Shown here piece after piece: positions 7,016 through 13,791 of a stretch of 22,503 nucleotides of DNA. The notes under the pieces are model-generated. The model was not told where the DNA came from. It saw nothing but the letters and a program-made list of their open reading frames with translations, and made no database searches. The translations under genes were made by a program, and so were the position numbers. The DNA lies in IMG/VR virus record IMGVR_UViG_3300047357_000191, positions 1-22,503 of that record; one strand, given 5' to 3'. The first letter of the stretch is position 1, and each line of letters begins with the position of its first letter. This DNA is from a virus.

Positions 7016-7225
7016 TCTTCTTACAATGGGGTAGTCGTGTTTATTCAAAATGTGTCCTTGAAAATAAGACGACTACGAACTGAGGCCGTGGATTGGTTTA
7101 AATATGTCATGTATTTAAATTGGGGGTATTCAGTAAGGGAAAGGTCAATAGCATATAGCGGATTGGTCGGTGAAGAACGGGTTGCTGTAAGGCGTGGGGT
7201 GACTTCACATTTTTAGGATTATATT
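7016..7225 (+). ncRNA. Intergenic region with several hairpins, candidate structured RNA
   Basis: This is the only gap of about 200 bases without a clear gene. It is richer in G than its surroundings. Visible stems: GTAGTCGT 7031-7038 with ACGACTAC 7069-7076, extended inward by a UUAUU/AAUAA helix; a 10-bp stem 7095-7104 with 7112-7121 (two G-U pairs, 7-base loop); GGTCAAT 7143-7149 with ATTGGTC 7162-7168 (two wobbles); and GTGAAG 7170-7175 with CTTCAC 7203-7208, followed by five T, which could end a transcript. No known RNA family was recognised. A 35-codon frame at 7109-7216 exists but lacks a ribosome binding site. It could also be the leader of the methyltransferase gene. Confidence 0.4.
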
Positions 7226-8122
7226 ATGAAGAGTGAGTACTATAAAAACATACTACCATGGAATGAGAACGAAAGGGTTATTGACCAATTTGGTTGGAAC
7301 ATACAATCAGTTATAACTCCAACTGCATCATCTAAGAGTAATTGGGATGATGCGTACTTACCTGCGTGGGAATCAAAGAGACAGATTTATGAAACGGCTG
7401 CAGAGAATCGTCTTCCTAAAGGTGTATTGATGAGTGAGTTTCATGCTGGTTTATGTGAGAACATAGTTCACTATTGGTCTATGGTTGGTGATACAATCGT
7501 TGACCCATTTGCTGGAAGATTGACACGTGCATTCGTATCACAAACATTAGGAAGAAACTATTATGGTTATGATGTATCTCCCGAAACAGTTAAGAAGGTT
7601 AGACATGAGTTAGACAGACATGAACTCGGTGCAACCATCTATGAAGAAGACGGGTGTGAAATGAAATCAACACCTAATGAATCTGCAAACTTAGTTATGA
7701 CTTGTCCACCTTACGCTGATATAGAAAGATACGAAAGTGCAGAAGGACAGTTGTCAGACATAAGGAAGTATGACGAGTTTTGTGAAAGGATACAAGTTTG
7801 TGGAGATAACATAGAGAGAGTTTTAAAGCCAGGTGGTTTTGCAGTTTGGGTTTGTGGTGATTTTAGAAAAGATGGAGAGTATAAATCTTTCCATTCAGAC
7901 ACTATAAATATGTTCACTAAGTCGGGTCTGATATTACATGATATAATTGTAATGAAGAACAATACTATATTTGCAGCTTTACAAGCAGGTAAATGTGCAA
8001 GTAAAAGATACACTGCAAAAGTTCATGAGTTCGTGTTAGTGTTTCGTAAAGAAGGGGAACTAGAATATAGTTCAGATAAAATAAAAAACAGAGAGGAATC
8101 TTTAGAAAAATTTTTCAAATAA
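7226..8122 (+). CDS. DNA adenine-N6 / cytosine-N4 methyltransferase
   Basis: The 298-residue product has an amino-methyltransferase layout. A motif-X-like stretch ([15 protein letters not shown], about 70-84) precedes the SAM-binding motif I DPFAG (93-97) and acidic motif II (YGYDVSP). The catalytic motif IV TCPPY (159-163) follows, then a KPGGFAVW region typical of motifs V-VI. The X-I-IV order is like gamma-class enzymes. The usual GxGT after DPF is GRLT here, and motif IV has Thr where Asp, Asn or Ser is most common. The target site cannot be read from sequence. No restriction enzyme gene is adjacent, so it is probably an orphan modification enzyme. Substrate base and specificity are unproven. 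Confidence 0.82.
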   Translation: MKSEYYKNILPWNENERVIDQFGWNIQSVITPTASSKSNWDDAYLPAWESKRQIYETAAENRLPKGVLMSEFHAGLCENIVHYWSMVGDTIVDPFAGRLTRAFVSQTLGRNYYGYDVSPETVKKVRHELDRHELGATIYEEDGCEMKSTPNESANLVMTCPPYADIERYESAEGQLSDIRKYDEFCERIQVCGDNIERVLKPGGFAVWVCGDFRKDGEYKSFHSDTINMFTKSGLILHDIIVMKNNTIFAALQAGKCASKRYTAKVHEFVLVFRKEGELEYSSDKIKNREESLEKFFK

Positions 8123-8123
8123 T

Positions 8124-8360
8124 ATGCCAAGTGTTAAACCAAGATTAAACCCGAAGAATAGAATGGAAGAACCATTCGATAGACTTCTTCGTAGATTCAA
8201 AAAAGAATGCGATAACGCAGGTATCGTACAAGAGGTTAGAGATAGAAAGTATCACGAGAAACCTAACGATACTAAGAATCAGAAGAACCAAGATTTAAAG
8301 AGAAAGAAAAAGTTAGACCTTAAGAGACGTAACAACGCAAACTACAGAAAGATAAGATAA
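8124..8360 (+). CDS. rpsU: Ribosomal protein bS21 (phage-encoded)
   Basis: The 78-residue product is a bS21 homologue. The N-terminal [33 protein letters not shown] (from about residue 15) lines up with the bacterial N/EPFD.ALRRFKR.CEKAG...E.R.R.FYEKP pattern, followed by the usual Lys/Arg-rich helix to the end. bS21 sits by the 16S anti-Shine-Dalgarno end in the small subunit and helps initiation. Phage copies are known from marine and other large phages, including pelagiphage HTVC008M. The N-terminus is longer than most bacterial bS21; a Met at residue 14 is an alternative start. It lies one base after the methyltransferase and overlaps the next gene by one base. Confidence 0.88.
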   Translation: MPSVKPRLNPKNRMEEPFDRLLRRFKKECDNAGIVQEVRDRKYHEKPNDTKNQKNQDLKRKKKLDLKRRNNANYRKIR

Positions 8361-8557
8361 TGAGTAATTGGCATGGGGGAAAAGGTTCCAAGAGAAGGAA
8401 CTCAAACGAAGAAGCCTATGCTGATGGATGGGAACTTGCATTCGGAAAAAAGAAACCTGTAGTTAAGGTAAGAAAAGAAACACCAAGTCATGGTGCATCA
8501 CAAGTCCATTCGGACAAAACAAAATATAATAGGAAGAAGTCAGACCCAATACTATAA
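8360..8557 (+). CDS. Unknown small basic phage protein
   Basis: The 65-residue product overlaps the bS21 stop by one base (TAATG). It is very basic and probably partly disordered (WHGGKGSKRR at the start, KKKPVVKVRKE in the middle), with a short motif SNEEAYADGWELAFGKKK that I associate with small unnamed proteins in many phages. Coupling to bS21 and its charge make an RNA- or ribosome-related role possible, but this is inference. Its last bases overlap the late promoter of the next gene. Confidence 0.65.
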   Translation: MSNWHGGKGSKRRNSNEEAYADGWELAFGKKKPVVKVRKETPSHGASQVHSDKTKYNRKKSDPIL

Positions 8558-8560
8558 ATA
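8553..8560 (+). promoter_or_regulatory. T4-type late promoter TATAAATA
   Basis: This is an exact match to the T4 late consensus TATAAATA, which occupies about -13 to -6. Transcription would start about 6 bases after its end, at 8566, the A of the next gene's ATG. The local sequence is TATAAATAGTAGTATG. The same arrangement recurs before gp25. Confidence 0.75.
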
Positions 8561-8565
8561 GTAGT

Positions 8566-9183
8566 ATGTCTCGACTCACCTTCAAAGAAATAGAATTACT
8601 TAAACCCGTAGAACTCCAAGAAAGACAGAAGGAGTCCTTAGACTGGTTTAAATCAAACCTCAAGACAATCAAGTCATATGCAAAACCCGATAAGGTTTTA
8701 AACCAAGCAGGCGAAGACATCATACCTACAGAAATGATAGTAGGAGAGATGTACATGTTTATGTATAATGCAAAACACAAAGATACCCTTCCCTACTACG
8801 ACAGATTCCCTTTAATCTTTATGTTAGAGAGTTACAACAATGGATTCTTAGGACTTAACTTACACTATCTACACCCTAGATTTAGAGTAGGACTACTAGA
8901 GAACTTGTATGCATACTCTAATGATTTTGATGATGAGAGTGTTGCAGATGAGAACGTTAGACTAGGGTTAAGATATCAATCACTTGCAACTGCATCCAAT
9001 CTAAGAGTTGCAAAACCATGTGTCAAACAATATCTATTTGAACACTTGGACTCTAAGATAGTTAAAGTGAATCCAAGTCAGTGGGACTTTGTTCCTTTAT
9101 TACCACTTTCTAAGTTTACAAGTGCAACAGGAAGTATAAATACTAACACAGTTTACAGGGAAACTAGAGAAAAAATCATATGA
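8566..9183 (+). CDS. Conserved T4-like late protein, probably virion-related
   Basis: The 205-residue product has the conserved-looking centre TLPYYDRFPLIFMLE...GFLGLNLHYLHPRFRVGLLENLY (about residues 74-118), a pattern I have met in T4-like phages without a settled name. There is no membrane segment or enzyme motif. A late promoter directly in front and overlap with the gp54-like gene behind point to a structural or assembly role. The start codon lies at the predicted transcription start and no ribosome binding site is visible. Function not assigned. Confidence 0.72.
   Translation: MSRLTFKEIELLKPVELQERQKESLDWFKSNLKTIKSYAKPDKVLNQAGEDIIPTEMIVGEMYMFMYNAKHKDTLPYYDRFPLIFMLESYNNGFLGLNLHYLHPRFRVGLLENLYAYSNDFDDESVADENVRLGLRYQSLATASNLRVAKPCVKQYLFEHLDSKIVKVNPSQWDFVPLLPLSKFTSATGSINTNTVYRETREKII
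9135..9142 (+). promoter_or_regulatory. T4-type late promoter TATAAATA inside a gene end
   Basis: This is an exact TATAAATA match within the last codons of the upstream gene. The predicted transcription start near 9148 would give the gp54-like gene at 9180 a leader of about 32 bases, which could fold a small AGTTT/AAACT hairpin. Chance matches are possible in AT-rich DNA. Confidence 0.55.
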
Positions 9184-9923
9184 GTATACTAGACAGATTG
9201 ATTGGTCTTAAATCGGGAGATGAAAATCTTCAGATAGATAAATTAAAGTACAACTTTGACACGGGTGCAAGAGGAAACTATTTCATGGTTAACATCTTTG
9301 GGCCACAAGGTATTGCACTTGAAGGTTGGAGATGTGAAACTGTACAAATTCCTTCTAGAGAATTGGAGGCAAGTCAGTGGTCTTCATACGGCCCTGTTAG
9401 GAACATTCCAAACAATATAACAATGGATGGTCAAAGAGTTCCTATGACATTTTTATGTGACCAACACTTTGCAGATAAGTTTATATTAGATGCATGGCAG
9501 TCCTATATCTATACTGGAACTGGAACACATGAAGACCAAGGTAATTCATTGAGACCTACATTTAGATATCAACAAGACTATGTTGGTAGAGTAGAGATTA
9601 TCTCTATGAGAAAGGATGGTGCAGATGCAATGAAGACAACACTTCATAATGCATACCCAATAACATTAGGTGCTATGACACATAACACTGGTGCAAGAGA
9701 TGAGATAATGAAATTTGAAGTAACATTCTCATTTGAAACATTTGATACTGAGTATGTAAATGCACCTAAATTATCCTTACTAAATAAAGGTAGAAGAGTA
9801 TTAGATGCACTTCTAGAAACTGATAAATTGCGTGGAAGGTTTGGAAATAAAGTCCGAAGTTTAGACGCGAGATTGAAAAAATACGATGATAGATTGACTA
9901 GAATTTCAAATATCTTCGGTTAA
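9180..9923 (+). CDS. gp54: gp54-like baseplate tail tube initiator
   Basis: The 247-residue product has a tail-tube-type fold pattern: RGNYFMVNIFGP near residue 31, a CETVQIPSREL strand, NNITMDGQRVPMTFLCDQHFADKFILDAWQSYIY, and a closing MKFEVTFSFETFD beta hairpin, then a basic C-terminal helix. These features are shared by T4 gp54, gp48 and gp19. As gp48 is clearly present at 15560 and gp19 would be shorter, gp54 is the best fit. The protein would cap the hub and start polymerisation of the tail tube. It overlaps the upstream gene by 4 bases and is followed after 15 bases by gp26. Confidence 0.72.
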   Translation: MSILDRLIGLKSGDENLQIDKLKYNFDTGARGNYFMVNIFGPQGIALEGWRCETVQIPSRELEASQWSSYGPVRNIPNNITMDGQRVPMTFLCDQHFADKFILDAWQSYIYTGTGTHEDQGNSLRPTFRYQQDYVGRVEIISMRKDGADAMKTTLHNAYPITLGAMTHNTGARDEIMKFEVTFSFETFDTEYVNAPKLSLLNKGRRVLDALLETDKLRGRFGNKVRSLDARLKKYDDRLTRISNIFG

Positions 9924-9938
9924 AATATGGAGTAAATT

Positions 9939-10640
9939 ATGGCATTACCGATACAATCGGCACCTACATTTTTTTGTGAGTTGCCCAGTGATGGTACTGA
10001 AGTAAAATTTAGACCCTTCCTAGTGAAGGAACAAAGGAATCTTCTCCTAGCTAAAGAAGACCCGTCCCCAAAAGAAGTATTGCAGAGTGTAAAAAACCTA
10101 GTAGAGGTTTGTACCTTTGGTAAAGTTAACACTACTACAATACCTATGTTTGACTTAGAGTTTTTGTTTTTACAAATTAGGTCGAAATCAGTTGGAGAGA
10201 CAGTAAAAATAAACATCCCCTGTCAGAAAGATTCAAACCACCCATCAACAGAGGTTATTGTCAATGTTGCAGAGGTTGTGGTTGATAAATCATCAATGGT
10301 AAACTCTACTATTATGATTAGTGACACTATTGGAGTCGTTATGAGATATCCAACTATTGATGACAGTGAAATTTTAGGAGACAATACAGACGATAACCTG
10401 TTTCAAATGATGATACGTTGTATGGTTAGAATCTTTGATAATGAAGAAGTTCACGAAATGGCAGAGACACCTGATTCTGATATTACAGAATTCTTAGATA
10501 GTCTCACTATGGGACAATTAGATAAAGTCGGAGAATTCTTTATTGGAGTTCCTCAGTTATCACACAAAATTGAATATAAATGTTCTGAGTGTGAAGAACC
10601 TCAGACGACTGTTTTAAGAGGGCTAGACACTTTTTTTTAA
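9939..10640 (+). CDS. gp26: gp26 baseplate hub / tail assembly protein
   Basis: The 233-residue product matches the T4 baseplate protein family that includes gp26. It has an N-terminal beta region with SDGTEVKFRPFLVKEQRNLLLA (residues 16-37), PMFDLEFLFLQIRSKSVGE (about 69-87), then TIGVVMRYPTIDD and a helical C-terminal half. It ends CSECEEPQTTVLRGLDTFF. The last three zero-frame codons are TTT TTT TAA after ACT, which creates a T TTT TTT slippery heptamer with the downstream gp51-like frame open in -1. The position before the tape measure gene fits a tail chaperone role. Start: GGAG at 9930-9933. Confidence 0.83.
   Translation: MALPIQSAPTFFCELPSDGTEVKFRPFLVKEQRNLLLAKEDPSPKEVLQSVKNLVEVCTFGKVNTTTIPMFDLEFLFLQIRSKSVGETVKINIPCQKDSNHPSTEVIVNVAEVVVDKSSMVNSTIMISDTIGVVMRYPTIDDSEILGDNTDDNLFQMMIRCMVRIFDNEEVHEMAETPDSDITEFLDSLTMGQLDKVGEFFIGVPQLSHKIEYKCSECEEPQTTVLRGLDTFF
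10631..10637 (+). promoter_or_regulatory. Predicted -1 ribosomal frameshift site T TTT TTT
   Basis: In the gp26 frame the bases read ACT TTT TTT TAA, so the heptamer T TTT TTT lies immediately before the stop at 10638-10640. After a -1 slip, reading continues TTA ATA GCT CTT TCT CAT GAT AAC ATG and enters the gp51-like frame without a stop, ending at 10816. A weak hairpin (GATA and ATGA paired with TCAT and TATC, 10655-10676, with a bulge) lies downstream. Phage P2 uses a very similar slippery site in its tail chaperone genes. Confidence 0.7.
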
Positions 10641-10660
10641 TAGCTCTTTCTCATGATAAC

Positions 10661-10816
10661 ATGATTAATCATTATCAAACTAACTTTCAACTCATGCAAC
10701 ACCATAAATACACATTGAGTGACTTAGACGGAATGATACCTTGGGAAAGAGAGATATACGTTACCCTACTTATGAATTATTTAACTGAGGAGAAAGAACG
10801 TCAAAGTCAGAAATAA
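10661..10816 (+). CDS. gp51: gp51-like hub assembly protein; likely the -1 frameshift extension of gp26
   Basis: Read from its own ATG this is 51 residues, MINHYQTNF...HHKYTLSDLDGMIPWEREIY...EEKERQSQK. The same frame is open back to the T-run of gp26 (10637), so a frameshifted product would be a 292-residue gp26 fusion. There is no Shine-Dalgarno sequence before the ATG, which favours expression by frameshift. The HHKY...LDGM.PWEREIY pattern is like the small proteins called gp51 in T4-like marine phages and resembles the short extensions of tail assembly chaperones (lambda GT, P2 E'). T4 gp51 itself is much longer, so the name is by position and tentative. Confidence 0.65.
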   Translation: MINHYQTNFQLMQHHKYTLSDLDGMIPWEREIYVTLLMNYLTEEKERQSQK

Positions 10817-10840
10817 CTAACTAAATTAGAGGACACACTA

Positions 10841-11221
10841 ATGAGCGATATAGATAAATTCTCGGGAGACATGAGTCGTAACGAGGTTGAAATAGACTTG
10901 AAGAAGTTCATGGCCATGGTATCAGAGATTGGCGAACTTAAACAAGAAATTTTTGAATTGACAAACGAAGACAGAAAGAATCCATGGCAGAAATGGATTT
11001 TCGCTGCAAAAACAATTGATGCATGGAGAATTATACCAAGAGCATTCTTAGGTATATACATGTATCTTCTTTACTACGCAACATTTTGGTTTATGGACTT
11101 AGCAGACCCAACACTAGAACAGTCAGGTTTAATATCTGTATTGGTCGGTGCTGGTGCGGCATGGTTTGGACTATACACTTCAAGTGCAGCTAAAGAACAT
11201 GGGGACACTAACCCTAACTAG
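10841..11221 (+). CDS. Two-helix membrane protein between the chaperone and tape measure genes
   Basis: The 126-residue product has a polar, helical N-terminus (1-55, with a heptad-like ELKQEIFELTNED part), then two predicted membrane segments at about 66-86 (PRAFLGIYMYLLYYATFWFM) and 94-113 (QSGLISVLVGAGAAWFGLY), and a short hydrophilic tail. The IPRAF...GLISVLVGAGAAWFGLY pattern is frequent in small phage membrane proteins. A holin or holin-accessory role is possible, but the location inside the tail operon would be odd for one. AGAGGA about 8 bases upstream sets the start. Confidence 0.68.
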   Translation: MSDIDKFSGDMSRNEVEIDLKKFMAMVSEIGELKQEIFELTNEDRKNPWQKWIFAAKTIDAWRIIPRAFLGIYMYLLYYATFWFMDLADPTLEQSGLISVLVGAGAAWFGLYTSSAAKEHGDTNPN

Positions 11222-11230
11222 GAATAACCA

Positions 11231-13168
11231 ATGGCAGACAATCCTACAGACTTAAACAAACTTTCTGCAGTGATGCAAAAGAATCTTGTATATACATCAG
11301 CTCAATTTGATTTAAGTAGAGACCTTGCTCAACAAAGTCAAAAAGTTGCAAAGGCAACCAACAAATCTATTGATAGGGTTGCAGACAATCTTGACCACAT
11401 AGTGCAGAAGGTAAATACAGTATCTGATAATGCAACAAAGGGAAAATCTATTGAAGGTAACTTCAAAGAATGGATTAAAGATTTTGGAAAGAAGGCTGCA
11501 GAAAATCAAACAGAAGTATTTACTACCTCGGGTAAATTGATTAAGAAAGGTGAAAGAGGATTCGAGTTAGCTCAATCTGCATATAATAAAAGAACACAAG
11601 ATGCATTACAAAAATTTGAACAAAATCAAAAGGAGTTGGCTGACCAAATGAGTGAAGGTCTTCTTAGTCAAGGTATTAAAATGCTAGGTACTACATTAGT
11701 ATCGGGTGTTAAAAAAGTGGGAAATGCATTTGCTAGTTTTGCTGATGGAGATGTCTTCAGTGGAATAGGTGGAGACCTTAGTGAAATATTTGGTTCTGCA
11801 ATGGGAAGTAAATTTAAAGACATGTTCAAGAAACTTCAAGCAGTAGTATCGATACCATTAAAATTGTTAAAGGCACCACTTAAGTTATTATCAAAAGGTC
11901 TAATGGGTATGAAAAATCTGTTGATGGGTGGTGGTATAGTGGGGAAACTCAAACTAGCTGCTTTAGTCATAGGTTTTTTTGCAGCCTTTAAACTGATTAA
12001 GAAGTTAGTTAATAATTTTAAGGAACTGGGTCTTGATAAGGTATTACAAAGTATTAAAGAAGTGATGCAAAATGCATGGTACGCAACAGTTGACGGATTT
12101 GATAGACTATTATTATGGTTTGCTGGTGAAGATTCAGAGAGAGGTAAAAAAATTAGTAGAAGAATAGCAGGCAGAGACATTGACCGAGCTGAAACTCTGT
12201 TAGCAAGACAAGATATTACCGCACCTAAAAGGAAAGAAGAAGAGACTGATGAAGATTTTGAAAAAAGAAATAAGATGTATACGGCCCAACTTATGGGAGT
12301 TCTCCCTAAAGGATACAATAGAGGGGTGATGTCTTCTATACTAGACGAAAGATATGCTGTAGATATGGAAAAAATCAACGATGAAGTTAATAGGGGTAAT
12401 CTAGATATCGCAAATAGTGAGGGTGCTATAACAACTGGTGAGGTTGTAATAAATGACGCAACAGAAACAGCAACAGTTGAGATTACTATTGATAAAGAGG
12501 CTCTTGCAAATCCTGAAGATTCAGACTTAGCAGCCAACCTTGTACCTAAAGAAGTTGAAGTCTCTTCAAAGAAGATTAGTTTTGATTCTAATGAAGATGG
12601 TAAAGTATCAAGATTTGAGAAATTCATGGGATTGTACATGCTGACTGGTGGTGGAGCTGATGGTAGGATTTCCCCAGTTACCAGCACACTTAATGCAGAG
12701 GCCTTATCAGTAGACAGAACAAAGGAAGAGATAGAAGATGCTGGAACAGCTTTGACGGAGAGACAGCTAAAGAAACAAGCAGAAGATAGTGCAGTCCAAG
12801 AATACTATAGACTACGGAAAGAGGCTGATGCATCAGGTCTAGGTGATATCATGGATATGTCAGAAAGTGCTTTTGTCAAAGGTGGGGAAAGAATTAGAGA
12901 TAACTCTTACTGGCTAGGAGATGCTACCCAAGACAGAAAAGACATACTAGAACTTATGGAGTCTTTGAAATCGAATGATAATTCTGTTGAAGAATTGATT
13001 GCAAAATTCCAAGAATATCGAGACGAAATTGATAAAGGAAACGAAAGAACGGCTACTAATAATAATGTTTCCACCATCAGTAGTACTGGTGGAAACACTA
13101 CTAATTATAGTACAGGTAATCCAAGTGCCACAAACCAATATATCCCTCAAATTATGGGAACTCTTTAA
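11231..13168 (+). CDS. gp29: gp29 tail tape measure / baseplate hub protein with EF-hand-like loop
   Basis: The 645-residue product is the tail length ruler. It is largely helical, with a coiled-coil-rich N-terminal part (1-150), a Gly- and Lys-rich stretch, and a membrane-like helix at about 240-256 (LKLAALVIGFFAAFKLI), as in other tape measures. Position after the gp26/gp51 pair and length near T4 gp29 (590) support the call; at about 0.15 nm per residue the tail would be close to 100 nm. Residues 452-463 (DSNEDGKVSRFE) match an EF-hand calcium loop exactly, followed about 20 residues later by a degenerate GGGADGRISP loop. The Asn/Thr/Ser-rich C-terminus is low-complexity. Confidence 0.82.
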   Translation: MADNPTDLNKLSAVMQKNLVYTSAQFDLSRDLAQQSQKVAKATNKSIDRVADNLDHIVQKVNTVSDNATKGKSIEGNFKEWIKDFGKKAAENQTEVFTTSGKLIKKGERGFELAQSAYNKRTQDALQKFEQNQKELADQMSEGLLSQGIKMLGTTLVSGVKKVGNAFASFADGDVFSGIGGDLSEIFGSAMGSKFKDMFKKLQAVVSIPLKLLKAPLKLLSKGLMGMKNLLMGGGIVGKLKLAALVIGFFAAFKLIKKLVNNFKELGLDKVLQSIKEVMQNAWYATVDGFDRLLLWFAGEDSERGKKISRRIAGRDIDRAETLLARQDITAPKRKEEETDEDFEKRNKMYTAQLMGVLPKGYNRGVMSSILDERYAVDMEKINDEVNRGNLDIANSEGAITTGEVVINDATETATVEITIDKEALANPEDSDLAANLVPKEVEVSSKKISFDSNEDGKVSRFEKFMGLYMLTGGGADGRISPVTSTLNAEALSVDRTKEEIEDAGTALTERQLKKQAEDSAVQEYYRLRKEADASGLGDIMDMSESAFVKGGERIRDNSYWLGDATQDRKDILELMESLKSNDNSVEELIAKFQEYRDEIDKGNERTATNNNVSTISSTGGNTTNYSTGNPSATNQYIPQIMGTL

Positions 13169-13791
13169 AACTGATAATCTAGTACAGACTCTTCTGTAAA
13201 CTCAATCTCTTTTATCGTCTTCATAACTCTTTCACTGTTTGTATACATGTCAGGTCTATCCTCTTGAACATGCATCTCAATCATGTTAGGTGTCTCAACT
13301 GCAAACAAATCATTCCCACTTTTAGAATACAACTCTAACCAAGTATCAAAGTCTATTGATTCATTACGAAAGGTTGACACATCCCATAACACAAACTCTT
13401 GGTCTAACTTATTCAAGTGTATAAGTGCATGAACTCTATGGGTGCCTGGATGCACAATCCACTTATCATTTTTCATGTAAGCTTGTGGAGTTGAGTACAA
13501 CCCCTTAGTTCTAATCTCATTGATTAACCATATGAGTTTAGTTGCATGGAAGTTCTGATTGTATTCATGAATATCCATCTTCTCTTTGAAGTTCTTTGCA
13601 ACAACTGGTTCTAAGTCTTTGTGTTTCAGTAGATGTTTTGCATATGTGATATGTGCATCAGGTTTACGTTCCCATTTATTTTCAAGTGCTTCACCTAGTG
13701 TTACTAACTTAGGTCTAACATGAAACTCGTCAAAGATGACTCTGAGTTCATCTATATCCTTTTGAGTGTGTAAGTGTTTAATTATTTCCAT
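13165..13791 (-). CDS. Unknown protein with a ParB-like GTHRVHA motif
   Basis: The 208-residue product is the last gene of the minus-strand island. Its centre has WIVHPGTHRVHALIHL (about residues 111-126), which resembles the ParB/sulfiredoxin-fold box (G.HR..A). ParB-fold proteins bind DNA or nucleotides, or act as nucleases or kinases, so no single function follows. AGAGGA lies 8 bases before the start. It overlaps the kdsB end by 14 bases, and its stop codon shares bases with the stop of gp29 on the other strand. Because it is coupled to kdsB and a phosphatase, a part in sugar modification is possible but unproven. Confidence 0.68.
   Translation of the reverse strand: MEIIKHLHTQKDIDELRVIFDEFHVRPKLVTLGEALENKWERKPDAHITYAKHLLKHKDLEPVVAKNFKEKMDIHEYNQNFHATKLIWLINEIRTKGLYSTPQAYMKNDKWIVHPGTHRVHALIHLNKLDQEFVLWDVSTFRNESIDFDTWLELYSKSGNDLFAVETPNMIEMHVQEDRPDMYTNSERVMKTIKEIEFTEESVLDYQF

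Noticed and set aside
7031-7076. Hairpin after gp32 as a rho-independent terminator
   Set aside because: The stem is good but no T-tract follows it, and the loop is long, so it is better seen as part of the possible structured RNA.
7016-7225. tRNA, tmRNA or hammerhead ribozyme in the gap
   Set aside because: No cloverleaf with a TTC-containing T-arm, no tmRNA ends and no CUGAUGA/GAAA core could be found.
7903-7910. Exact TATAAATA inside the methyltransferase gene
   Set aside because: It is about 200 bases before bS21 with no gene start nearby. A few chance matches are expected in DNA this rich in A and T.
10703-10710. CATAAATA inside the gp51-like gene as a late promoter for the membrane protein
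   Set aside because: It is one base off consensus, more than 120 bases from the next start, and CATAAATA also occurs inside other genes.
11836-12687. A 283-codon open frame on the minus strand across gp29
   Set aside because: It is exactly antisense to a well-supported tape measure gene, is Ser/Leu-rich as expected for the complement of such a sequence, and has no start signal.
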